Assembly (NCBI RefSeq): GCF_034424155.1
Contig: NZ_CP139992.1
Location: 4,604,012 to 4,668,011 of the forward strand
Reading direction: 5' to 3'
DNA: 64,000 bases
From: Hafnia alvei
Lineage (GTDB): Bacteria; Pseudomonadota; Gammaproteobacteria; Enterobacterales; Enterobacteriaceae
Part shown: piece after piece, positions 1-7,393 of the stretch
Layout of the letters: each line of letters starts with the position of its first letter
Position numbering within the stretch: the stretch's first letter is position 1
Made by a program: the position numbers and the translations under genes
Notes under the pieces: model-generated
Databases searched by the model: none
What the model was told of the DNA's origin: nothing
Seen by the model: the letters and a program-made list of their open reading frames with translations, nothing else

Positions 1-1084
1 CCAATGCACCCGCTTTAATAGAACCCAACAGGCCTGAACCTGGTGCGCCGGTCAGCGGTGTACCCGATGCAGAAGTTTGCGCCCACGTAGTACCATCTTG
101 TGAAGCCAGTCCATCTGGGTTGGTAAAGTTGGCCAAAATCAGCTGGCCTTGCAGCATGCGTTCGCCATTTGAGAAGGTGGCATAAACAAAGCCTTCTTCA
201 TCAATCTGCTGACCCGTTTTTTCACCAGAGGCGTAGCCATCACCTTTGTTTTTGGTTACGGAGAAATCAGAACCAAATTGGGTCGTTCCCGCGTAGTTCA
301 GCTCAAGGTTCAGATCTTCAGCGCCAGGTATAGACAGTGAAATATCAACGGCTCCATTGGGTACTTCCATCACGCCCTGAGCGCTAAAGGAAATCGTCTG
401 GGTAGCCCCTTTCGTTGGGTCAGTCGCATCGGGAACAGGCTCACCATCCATGTAGTAATGGCTGGTCCAAGTGTTATCTGCGTTCTTCACAAAATACTGC
501 GATAACGTGTGCTCACGGCCCAAAGAGTCATAAACCTGCGTGGTGTAGGTATTGTTATATGAAGAGCTGTCTTTCGGATCTAACGGCGTGACCTTAGGTA
601 CTTCGGCGTTAGCATCCAAGTTAGCCGTGAACTCCAGCCCGTTGGTGGCTTTGGCGGGAATCGCACCGCTGCTAATATTCAGATTACCCACGTTACCCAC
701 CTGCAATACGCCGTTGGCATCAACCGGATAACCTTGCAAATTCATACCCTGACGATTGACCAGATTCCCGTTGGTATCTGTACCGAAATACCCTGCGCGG
801 GTATAGGCTTCAGTACCTGCGCTATCACGCACCACGAAGAAACCGTTACCTGAGATCGCTAGATCCAGCGCGCTTGAAGAGGCCATGATATTACCGCCAC
901 GGGTAATACTTTGCGTGATACCACTCACGCCCACGCCCAGCGGCTGGGACTGTGCGTACAGCGCAGAGAACTCCGCACGGCCCGACTTGAAGCCCACGGT
1001 GCCGGAGTTAGCAATGTTGTTACTGATAGCGCTAAGCTGCTGAGTGATGGCGTTCAAGCCCGAAGTTGCGATACTAAAGCTCAT
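1..1084 (-). CDS. flgE: Lateral flagellar hook protein FlgE (LfgE), 5' part only
   Basis: This is the first 361 codons of a flagellar hook protein; the gene runs off the left edge, so its C-terminus is not seen. The hook joins the flagellar motor to the filament and is assembled outside the cell after export. The N-terminus starts MSFSIATSGLNAI and contains the rod/hook family signature SNNIANSGTVGFKS near residues 26-40, followed by the FlgE central region with a YTRAGYFGTDTNGNLV stretch. The ATG at 1082-1084 has AGGAAAG upstream. It follows flgD, flgC and flgB in the same direction, the usual flgBCDE order. By context it belongs to the lateral (Flag-2) set, where it is called lfgE. Confidence 0.93.
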   Translation of the reverse strand, partial: MSFSIATSGLNAITQQLSAISNNIANSGTVGFKSGRAEFSALYAQSQPLGVGVSGITQSITRGGNIMASSSALDLAISGNGFFVVRDSAGTEAYTRAGYFGTDTNGNLVNRQGMNLQGYPVDANGVLQVGNVGNLNISSGAIPAKATNGLEFTANLDANAEVPKVTPLDPKDSSSYNNTYTTQVYDSLGREHTLSQYFVKNADNTWTSHYYMDGEPVPDATDPTKGATQTISFSAQGVMEVPNGAVDISLSIPGAEDLNLELNYAGTTQFGSDFSVTKNKGDGYASGEKTGQQIDEEGFVYATFSNGERMLQGQLILANFTNPDGLASQDGTTWAQTSASGTPLTGAPGSGLLGSIKAGAL

Positions 1085-1139
1085 AAAATCTTTCCTGATC
1101 TAAATTGGGTTAGTGTTCGAAAGTGTTCCGTTTTCGAAA

Positions 1140-1835
1140 TTACGCTTTGCGAGTGTCGGTATTATTGGATGGGCTATTCATCCCAAACTGGCTGATGTAG
1201 TTATAAGGAACCTCACCCAGCCCAGCGATATTCAGCATGGTGGCACTGCCATCCAATGGAATACGCACATTGTTAACCACGCCACCCACTTCAATTGGAA
1301 CCGACTCTTCACCGGTATCCGTCACCACGCTTAGCGTGTACTTGCCTTCGGCAAGGCCCAGCTCTTTCGGGTCAATTTTAAAATCAACCTGTCCGGCTTC
1401 CTGCTGGCCTAGCTCAATTTTGTGCTCGGTACCGGCTTCATCTTTGACGTACACCGTCACCACGCCTGCGGCGTGATCCAGTGACAGACGACCGTCGATG
1501 ACCGTACTGCCGTCAGTTTCGATTTTGTCGGTCTGAACCATCACCTTCTGCCCTACTAAGTTGCCGGTAGACAGGGTTTGCAGGTTATCCATCAACACCG
1601 CATTGTTTTGCATCAGCGCAGACATGGACTCCATCGACTGCACCTGAGACAGCTGCGCCAATTGGCTAACGTATTCGGTACCATCGGTTGGGTTCAGCGG
1701 ATCCTGGTTTTGGATCTGCGCAACCAATAGCGTCATAAACAGGTTGTTCATGCTCGCGGCGCTGTTATCGTTACTGGCAACACGGCTGTTATTGCTAGTT
1801 GTATCCGTATAACTCTGCGCGTCATTGACGTTCAT
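1140..1835 (-). CDS. flgD: Flagellar hook-capping protein FlgD (LfgD)
   Basis: FlgD is the scaffold cap that lets hook subunits polymerise and is then discarded. The 231-residue protein has the FlgD N-terminal signature: FMTLLVAQIQNQDPLNPTDG at about residues 32-51, then TEYVSQLAQLSQVQSMESM. The C-terminal half is the beta-rich FlgD Ig/tudor region. Its length is typical. The gene starts 2 bases after flgC ends and is followed by flgE, so the genes are probably co-transcribed from the sigma-54 promoter in front of flgB. It should be exported through the flagellar type III gate encoded at 22066-27095. Confidence 0.94.
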   Translation of the reverse strand: MNVNDAQSYTDTTSNNSRVASNDNSAASMNNLFMTLLVAQIQNQDPLNPTDGTEYVSQLAQLSQVQSMESMSALMQNNAVLMDNLQTLSTGNLVGQKVMVQTDKIETDGSTVIDGRLSLDHAAGVVTVYVKDEAGTEHKIELGQQEAGQVDFKIDPKELGLAEGKYTLSVVTDTGEESVPIEVGGVVNNVRIPLDGSATMLNIAGLGEVPYNYISQFGMNSPSNNTDTRKA

Positions 1836-1837
1836 GC

Positions 1838-2263
1838 TTAAGCTTCTCCAAGTCTCAGCAGGCTCTGCTGCATACTTTTCACACTGTTAAGAACTTCGAC
1901 GTTAGTTTCGAAGCTACGGGATGCCGACATCATGTCCGCCATCTCTTCCACGACGTTGATGTCAGGATAAAAGACGCAACCCTGATCGTTGGCCATGGGA
2001 TGATTCGGTTCATAGCGCTGCACTGCGTTACCGGTTTCAACTACGTCCATGATTTGGACACGAGCGCCGGCCAAGGCTTTGTTGTCCATCAGCTCGCTGT
2101 TCTGATACACCGCGGCAAACACTGGGCGGCGAGCTTTATACACGGCCCCCTCGTTGTCCGCTGGCGACTCCGCGTTCGCCAGATTACTGGCGATGGTGTT
2201 CAGGCGAACGGTTTGCGCCGTCATTGCTGAACCCGAAACGCGATAAATATCCGTAAATGCCAT
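1838..2263 (-). CDS. flgC: Flagellar proximal rod protein FlgC (LfgC)
   Basis: FlgC is one of the proximal rod proteins of the flagellar drive shaft in the periplasm. The 141-residue product has the rod-family N-terminal motif LNTIASNLANAESP at about residues 22-35 and the matching C-terminal helix with SASRSFETNVEVLNSVKSMQQ, the paired ends that pack together in rod proteins. Length is normal for FlgC. The gene lies between flgB (22-base gap) and flgD (2-base gap), in the standard order. It is an export substrate without a signal peptide. Confidence 0.95.
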   Translation of the reverse strand: MAFTDIYRVSGSAMTAQTVRLNTIASNLANAESPADNEGAVYKARRPVFAAVYQNSELMDNKALAGARVQIMDVVETGNAVQRYEPNHPMANDQGCVFYPDINVVEEMADMMSASRSFETNVEVLNSVKSMQQSLLRLGEA

Positions 2264-2285
2264 TGTCCGTTGTTACCTAAATCAA

Positions 2286-2636
2286 TTACTTACCGTCAAT
2301 TGCCTTTTTAAGACCCACAAACTTCATGTTTAAAAACGCTAAGCTGGTTTGGTAATCCAGCGCGTTTTTCGAGAACTCAGCCTGCTCAACGTCCAGAGCA
2401 ACCGTGTTGCCATCGCTAGCGGGCTGATAAGGCACGCGATATTTGAGTTCTGCCGAGTTATTCGTCGAAAAGTTCAAACTCGAACGTTGCATCTCAGCGG
2501 CAAAATCAATATCTTTAGCCTGAAAGTTTGGGGTGTCGACGTTAGCTAAGTTCGCCGATAACAGCTCTGCTCGGGAAAGTCGAAGCTGTACCGCCTGTGG
2601 ATGAACACCTAATGCCTTGTCAAAACTTAAGCCCAC
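2286..2636 (-). CDS. flgB: Flagellar proximal rod protein FlgB (LfgB)
   Basis: FlgB is a proximal rod protein near the MS ring. The 116-residue product has the N-terminal signature SRAELLSANLANVDTPNFQA at about residues 22-41 and the C-terminal helix NALDYQTSLAFLNMKFVGLK, both typical of FlgB. At 116 residues it is shorter than the 138 of E. coli FlgB, as is common in lateral systems. It is the first gene of the leftward flgBCDE operon. A near-consensus sigma-54 promoter lies about 70 bases upstream (2708-2723), which fits LafK control. flgA is divergent. Confidence 0.94.
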   Translation of the reverse strand: MGLSFDKALGVHPQAVQLRLSRAELLSANLANVDTPNFQAKDIDFAAEMQRSSLNFSTNNSAELKYRVPYQPASDGNTVALDVEQAEFSKNALDYQTSLAFLNMKFVGLKKAIDGK

Positions 2637-2707
2637 TGAAACTTCCTCTCATCACGTCGTTGTAAAATGTTGTTTCTCTGTCATTTACTGCTGTCCGCTA
2701 CTGATAT

Positions 2708-2723
2708 AGCAATTACCATGCCA
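2708..2723 (-). promoter_or_regulatory. Sigma-54 promoter for flgBCDE
   Basis: On the minus strand this reads TGGCATGGTAATTGCT, which matches the sigma-54 (RpoN) consensus TGGCACG-N4-TTGCA at nearly every key position, with GG and GC correctly spaced. It ends 72 bases before the flgB start codon. Lateral flagellar middle genes are known to be transcribed by sigma-54 with the activator LafK, encoded here at 19067-20110. Confidence 0.82.
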
Positions 2724-2736
2724 GAGTTATAACAAT

Positions 2737-3558
2737 ATGATTTTTAAACAAGTTACGTCTAAAATTAGCCATCCTAGGAAACGTTCTTTCCTTCCGCAGC
2801 ATGCCCTTGTCCGAGCTCTCGTGGTTTTCGGGCTGTGTACCCTTCCGCTCGCCTCAGGCTGGGCGATGAAAGAAACCTCCAAGCCCAGCACATCTAGCGC
2901 TCGCAAGCAGATTTATGCCCTCGCGGTAGAAGTGGCCACGGCCGATATCAATCGCGAGGCCAAACGTAAAAATTGGAAAGATTTCAACGCGAAAATGAAC
3001 GTGTTTATTCCGTCGGAGGTCAGCAGCTATCGGGTTTGTTCCCAGCCATTGCAGGCCGCGCTGCCGACCGGAGATACACGCGATCTGAGCCGTCTGCGTT
3101 ATGACATTCGCTGTGAAGATGCCAACGGGTGGGAGGTCGATGTAACCGTGAAGCCGGATATCTATCTGCCGGTCATTGTGGCGAAGAACACCCTTGAGCG
3201 CGGTGCGGTCATTTCCCCTTCTGACATCGAGTTAAAAAAACGCAATATCTCCAGCAGCCGCGCGGGGGTTATCACCAATCCTGATGAAGTCGTGGGATTA
3301 ACCGTGAAACGCCGTATTCGCGATTTACAGCCTATTAGTCCAGCCCAGCTCGATCAGCCCATCATGGTCGATCGCGGCCAGCGCGTCGTGATGATTGCCG
3401 AACAAGACGGCATCGAGGCTCGCACCATGGGCGAAGCAATGAAAAAGGGTCGTAAAGGCGACATGATCAAAGTGAAAAACGAAAGCAGCCAGCGCGTGGT
3501 CAGCGCCGTTGTCGACAATATGGGCGTTGTACGAATGCTTTACGCACCGGGTCAGTAA
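2737..3558 (+). CDS. flgA: Flagellar P-ring chaperone FlgA (LfgA)
   Basis: FlgA is a periplasmic chaperone needed to build the P ring around the flagellar rod. The 273-residue protein has a basic N-terminus and then a hydrophobic stretch (ALVVFGLCTLPLASGWA, about residues 28-44) that looks like a Sec signal peptide. The C-terminal half is the SAF/ChapFlgA domain, with the typical LPVIVAKNTLERGAVISPSD segment near residues 144-163. It is divergent from flgB and upstream of flgM and flgN. The signal region is longer than usual, so a start further downstream is possible. Confidence 0.92.
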   Translation: MIFKQVTSKISHPRKRSFLPQHALVRALVVFGLCTLPLASGWAMKETSKPSTSSARKQIYALAVEVATADINREAKRKNWKDFNAKMNVFIPSEVSSYRVCSQPLQAALPTGDTRDLSRLRYDIRCEDANGWEVDVTVKPDIYLPVIVAKNTLERGAVISPSDIELKKRNISSSRAGVITNPDEVVGLTVKRRIRDLQPISPAQLDQPIMVDRGQRVVMIAEQDGIEARTMGEAMKKGRKGDMIKVKNESSQRVVSAVVDNMGVVRMLYAPGQ

Positions 3559-3723
3559 AGTTTTTGCACGGATAATTAAGTTTTGCCGTTGGCTGGTCGC
3601 TATAGTTGGGTATGGAAGGAAGACTTCCGCCTCTAGTCGATAATCTAAATCGATAAGCTAGTGGTTAACCTTGCGCAGCCAGACAGAAAATGACCAACGG
3701 GATGCCCGTTTCGGAGAGATGCA

Positions 3724-3996
3724 ATGAAAGTAACTTCAACCCAGTACAACCTGACTCAGGCCGTCAACAATACTGCAAACACGAAGAGTGCCAATGCAGA
3801 GTCTGCGACCCCCTTACGTGCTCAGGCCACCACACCGGTTGATCCCGTGCTGGGTGAAGCTCAGGGGCAACTTGCGGCCATGCCGGAAGTGGATATGGAT
3901 CGCGTTAACGCGATGAAAGACGCCATCAGTGCCGGCAAAATTGACATCAATCTGGACGAACTCACGCTCGCCATAGAGAAATATTACAAAGGATAG
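3724..3996 (+). CDS. flgM: Anti-sigma-28 factor FlgM (LfgM)
   Basis: FlgM binds and inhibits the flagellar sigma factor sigma-28 (FliA, or LafS in lateral systems) until the hook is finished, when FlgM is exported. The 90-residue product has the disordered, polar N-terminus of the family and the conserved C-terminal sigma-binding region: VNAMKDAISAGKIDINLDEL then AIEKYYKG. A GGAGA ribosome site lies just upstream at 3714-3718. It is followed 9 bases later by flgN, the usual flgM-flgN pair. Its partner sigma gene is not in this window. Confidence 0.93.
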   Translation: MKVTSTQYNLTQAVNNTANTKSANAESATPLRAQATTPVDPVLGEAQGQLAAMPEVDMDRVNAMKDAISAGKIDINLDELTLAIEKYYKG

Positions 3997-4005
3997 AAAG
4001 GAAAT

Positions 4006-4443
4006 ATGACTACGCCTGCGCAAAAGGTTAATACGCTAATTCAAGATATCGTCAGCGATCGAAAGATCTATATTGAGCTTATCGGCCAGCTCGAAAAACA
4101 GCGCGCATACATCATTGCGCGCAACGCCGACGATCTCAGCACGCTCAACCATGAGCTGGTCGAAAACTACCAGCGTCTGACAGAAAGCGCGCAAAAACGG
4201 CATGACATTTTACAGTCTCTGGGCGTTGCCGGAGGACGTAAAGGCATCACCGATCTCTTTGCTCGCCTGCCTGAACAGCATCAGCCGAAGGTTAATGCAC
4301 TGTGGGCAGACCTTGAGCAACAGGCCAGACGCTGTAAAGAGATCAATGAACGCAACGGCGTGATGCTGCACATGCAACAGGAAATTGTGAATAACCTGAT
4401 TAACGTCGCCCAGCCAGAAGCTTATTTGTATCAGGAAGGGTGA
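4006..4443 (+). CDS. flgN: Flagellar export chaperone FlgN (LfgN)
   Basis: FlgN is the cytoplasmic chaperone for the hook-filament junction proteins FlgK and FlgL, delivering them to the export gate. The 145-residue, highly helical protein has the FlgN layout: a long N-terminal coiled coil, then KRHDILQSLGVAGGRKGITD at about residues 65-84 and a C-terminal helix with ERNGVMLHMQQEIVNNLINV. GGAAAT before the ATG is the likely ribosome site. Its stop codon overlaps the first possible GTG of the next gene, so the cytidylyltransferase-like gene is probably translated from the same message. Confidence 0.9.
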   Translation: MTTPAQKVNTLIQDIVSDRKIYIELIGQLEKQRAYIIARNADDLSTLNHELVENYQRLTESAQKRHDILQSLGVAGGRKGITDLFARLPEQHQPKVNALWADLEQQARRCKEINERNGVMLHMQQEIVNNLINVAQPEAYLYQEG

Positions 4444-4454
4444 GAGCACCTATA

Positions 4455-4853
4455 GTGAAAACTATCATCACATTTGGCACTTTTGATATCTTCCATGTCG
4501 GCCACCTTGCGATATTACAGCGAGCAAAAGCGCTGGGTGACCGGCTTGTTGTAGGTGTTTCATCCGACCGCTTGAATCTACAAAAGAAACAGCGTAATCC
4601 CATCTATTCTGAGTCCGAAAGGATAGCTATCCTTCGTAATATTAAAGATGTTGATGACGTTTTTCTTGAAGAGTCATTGGAGGAAAAGGCTGAATACATC
4701 CAGAACTATCGAGCCGATATATTAGCAATGGGTGATGATTGGGAAGGACACTTCGATCATTTTCGCGATATTTGTGAAGTCGTTTACTTCCCACGTACAC
4801 CGTCTATTTCAACCACAGAAATTATTGAAATTGTTCGATCTGTAAGGCGCTAA
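4455..4853 (+). CDS. Glycerol-3-phosphate cytidylyltransferase-like protein (TagD family)
   Basis: This 132-residue protein belongs to the nucleotidyltransferase family that includes TagD, which makes CDP-glycerol from CTP and glycerol-3-phosphate. It has the N-terminal TFGTFDIFHVGHLAIL motif (family pattern GTFDxxHxGH) and a C-terminal TPSISTTEIIEIV matching the family RTxGISTT element. I chose the GTG at 4455, which gives the typical start MKTIITFGTFD; a GTG at 4440 is also open. It follows flgN directly on the plus strand and lies tail to tail with the minus-strand modification genes. With the glycerophosphotransferase-like gene at 9683-10798, it suggests a CDP-glycerol pathway. The activated compound could instead be another small alcohol or sugar phosphate. 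Confidence 0.85.
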   Translation: MKTIITFGTFDIFHVGHLAILQRAKALGDRLVVGVSSDRLNLQKKQRNPIYSESERIAILRNIKDVDDVFLEESLEEKAEYIQNYRADILAMGDDWEGHFDHFRDICEVVYFPRTPSISTTEIIEIVRSVRR

Positions 4854-4862
4854 GCAGCCCTA

Positions 4863-4901
4863 GAAATAGCGACGAGAAACATAAACTCGCCGCTCTATTT
4901 C
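4863..4901. terminator. Hairpin between converging genes, possible two-way terminator
   Basis: GAAATAG at 4863-4869 pairs with CTATTTC at 4895-4901, with a further CGAG/CTCG pairing inside. It lies in the short gap between the rightward TagD-like gene and the leftward phosphatase-fold gene. It has no long T run, so factor-independent termination is uncertain. Confidence 0.45.
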
Positions 4902-4912
4902 CTATCATCCAG

Positions 4913-6127
4913 CTATCTTGACTGTGTAACTACACGAGAGTTCTTCTCTGCAATTCGCTCATCCAAGCGGGCGCGTAAATCGCAATAATTCTCTTGGATA
5001 ACACGATGACAGTTTTCCCCTAAAAACCGAGTTATATGGGGATGCGGTCCACCTAGACGACCTTTACCCAAGCGCTCAACATTTAAACGTTTTTCACCAG
5101 CTTCTGATTCAACAAATAGGGATAAAAGATCAAACTGATTAGCAGTATCAGCCTGCCAAGCAAACATTTGATACCCCCCATTGGAATACAACAGATGAAA
5201 GAAATCTGACGTTATAGAATAGCCTTTATGCAGTGGACTTTCTGATGAAGACTCAGGCTGCTGACTAAATAAATTACGGCTAAAGCAATATTTTCTTTGC
5301 CCGGACAAAGCTGAATACGAGGGAGTTTGGGGAGTATCTAAATAAGGCAGGCCTATGAGGTCAAGCGTAGTTTGCTTCAAATCTGTCAAGCTCACAAGAT
5401 GGTTAATATCTTGATTTACGCGGCTAGGATCAAATATGAATGCAGGTGTATGGACTAGAGAGGTATAAGGCTCAATTGAGTGGGCAAAACCACCGTTATA
5501 ACCATGATTCCAAAAATCATCTCCATGGTCACCAAACCCAACAATGATCGTATTCTCCAACTGCTGATGCTTTATTAGCAACTGAAGGATATGGCCAATT
5601 GTGTTATCCATACTTTTATAACCAAGTTGCCAGTTTTCAAAACTATGCTGCCCACTGCGTTTAATCGCATCGGCATAGCAGAGATGGCTACTCAAATTCC
5701 AACAATAGAGAGCAAATGGCTGTGTTTTATCTGCCACGATCTCCTCTGCCTCAGCCAACATTTCTATTGATGAGTCGTGCCAGTGAAATGACTGACTGCG
5801 ACTCCACACAGAATCCACACTAGCCCAACTTTTAGGATAACCAATACCTTGGGTCTGATAGCCAAACATCTGTAGCTGATCAAATAGTGTATCGCTTGTA
5901 CGATTAACGGAAATCCCTTCCTCTAAAGCAAAGTTGTGCTCTAAAACATCATCATCGCCATGGACCAAATCACTCAGTGCCATAATTGATGATGTAGCCG
6001 TAGATATAAAATTATTCATCCGTAATGATCGGCTATATATGGAGTTCAAGCATGGGAACCATTGGCGATGCCCGTAAATTGCATGATTAAGACTTTCCAA
6101 ATGAATATAAACAAGGTTTTTTTTCAT
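4913..6127 (-). CDS. Alkaline-phosphatase/sulfatase-fold protein, putative phosphotransferase or hydrolase
   Basis: This 404-residue protein looks like the alkaline-phosphatase superfamily that includes sulfatases, phosphoglycerol transferases and phosphoethanolamine transferases. It starts NLVYIHLESLNHAIYG, where the LES segment resembles the first metal-binding strand. A likely nucleophile lies in STATSSIMALS near residue 45, and GFGDHGDDFWNHGYNGG near residues 200-215 carries the metal-binding Asp and His residues. No membrane segments or signal peptide are seen, so it should be cytoplasmic, unlike LtaS or EptA. It is last in the leftward modification block. It may transfer or remove a phospho-glycerol group; the exact reaction cannot be told from sequence. 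The gene is AT-rich compared with the flagellar genes. Confidence 0.7.
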   Translation of the reverse strand: MKKNLVYIHLESLNHAIYGHRQWFPCLNSIYSRSLRMNNFISTATSSIMALSDLVHGDDDVLEHNFALEEGISVNRTSDTLFDQLQMFGYQTQGIGYPKSWASVDSVWSRSQSFHWHDSSIEMLAEAEEIVADKTQPFALYCWNLSSHLCYADAIKRSGQHSFENWQLGYKSMDNTIGHILQLLIKHQQLENTIIVGFGDHGDDFWNHGYNGGFAHSIEPYTSLVHTPAFIFDPSRVNQDINHLVSLTDLKQTTLDLIGLPYLDTPQTPSYSALSGQRKYCFSRNLFSQQPESSSESPLHKGYSITSDFFHLLYSNGGYQMFAWQADTANQFDLLSLFVESEAGEKRLNVERLGKGRLGGPHPHITRFLGENCHRVIQENYCDLRARLDERIAEKNSRVVTQSR

Positions 6128-6130
6128 AAT

Positions 6131-7393
6131 TTATTCCTTTAGTAATAGCTCAATCATGCTGTTGTCAAATGTAGGGATACCTAATGCACTAGCAACTTCT
6201 TTGCGCTCAGAAAAACTGTCATCAATAAATATAGATTTATCAGCAGAAATGAAATCTGATTTCCTCTCTCCATTTGTCAGGTGGATGATTTCATCAAAAA
6301 TCACATTTAATCTAAGCTGAAGCAATAAATGGTGAATATCTCCGCGATGCCTAGTGATTAAATATATTCTTTTACCCTCATTACGACATTGGTATAACAA
6401 TGTAATTAATGGCAAACACACCTTGCCACGGAGGTACAAAGTATCATCAAAATCCACATAAATATTGTTATACTCAAGATTGTATTTATATCTATTACTC
6501 AAACCACGACTAACGCTAACCTCACCAGAAAGTATCGATATATGGAAATCTTGATTTAGATGCTCATAAAGCGATAGCAATGGAAAATTAACTCCGCGCA
6601 CTCGGTTTAATGACATGGTTCCAGCAACTCTAGGGGCAACCTCAAGCAAGGTAAGAACACCATCAGCACTATATTTCATCTGAAAAAACCATGCGCCATA
6701 GAGCCCTAGTCTATTACCAATACACTCTGCTATGGCTTGAATATTTTTAATTGAGACCGTAGAAGAACTCATAGCAATACCACTACGGATCCGTCCTCGC
6801 TGGCGTGCCTGAGAAAAAAGCAAACCTCGCTTACGATCAGAAAAACAGTCAACTGTAAATTCATCACCAGGTAAGTATTCACATATAATCGCATCAGGTG
6901 TAATGCGTAATACGTGTTCTAAATCCTGATAATTATCTACGCGTACAGCACCTTGCGCACCTTGACCACGGTCAGGCTTAACAAATACTGGCCAGCTTGG
7001 AATTTTTGATTCGCTATAGACATTTGGGACAGAAATTAAACCGGCTAATGCCAAATATGTCGATCGTTTAGAGCGTGTAATACGGCATGTCTCCACACTA
7101 GGAGCAATAACAGCCGCACTAAATTCTTTTCGATTTTCAACCAATGCTAATAATACGTCATCATGGGCTGGATAAATAAAATCAATTTTATTACTTTTGA
7201 TAAAGTCAGATAACTCGGCGATCCATCCCTCTTGCTCAACCATCGGCAAATAGGCATACTCATAATCATAAAACTGAGCATGATTGTCATAATTAGCTCC
7301 GGCTAAAAAGAGTGTGACATCCTTACACCAACGGAGCGATGACCATATTTCACGCCCAATTTCTGTACCCGCAGGGAAAATTAATACATTCAT
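6131..7393 (-). CDS. ATP-grasp ligase fused to a HAD-type phosphatase domain
   Basis: The 420-residue product has two domains. Residues about 1-290 form an ATP-grasp enzyme of the carbamoyl-phosphate-synthase-like group, with VFVKPDRGQGAQGAVRV (ATP loop), IICEYLPGDEFTVDCFSD and LLEVAPRVAGTMSLNR (metal and substrate sites). Residues about 310-420 form a HAD domain with all four motifs: IYVDFDDTLYLRG, LITRHRG, the Lys in GERKSDFI, and FIDDSFSERK. ATP-grasp enzymes usually join an acid to an amine, so this one may acylate the amino sugar made by the neighbouring aminotransferase. The HAD part may remove a phosphate or act as a sensor. Its start overlaps the end of the aminotransferase gene by 4 bases, which implies translational coupling. 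The role is inferred. Confidence 0.78.
   Translation of the reverse strand: MNVLIFPAGTEIGREIWSSLRWCKDVTLFLAGANYDNHAQFYDYEYAYLPMVEQEGWIAELSDFIKSNKIDFIYPAHDDVLLALVENRKEFSAAVIAPSVETCRITRSKRSTYLALAGLISVPNVYSESKIPSWPVFVKPDRGQGAQGAVRVDNYQDLEHVLRITPDAIICEYLPGDEFTVDCFSDRKRGLLFSQARQRGRIRSGIAMSSSTVSIKNIQAIAECIGNRLGLYGAWFFQMKYSADGVLTLLEVAPRVAGTMSLNRVRGVNFPLLSLYEHLNQDFHISILSGEVSVSRGLSNRYKYNLEYNNIYVDFDDTLYLRGKVCLPLITLLYQCRNEGKRIYLITRHRGDIHHLLLQLRLNVIFDEIIHLTNGERKSDFISADKSIFIDDSFSERKEVASALGIPTFDNSMIELLLKE

Noticed and set aside
3636-3656. GTCGATAA and ATCGATAA boxes before flgM, as sigma-28 -10 elements
   Set aside because: No TAAA-like -35 box lies 15 bases upstream of either, so they do not fit the sigma-28 pattern.
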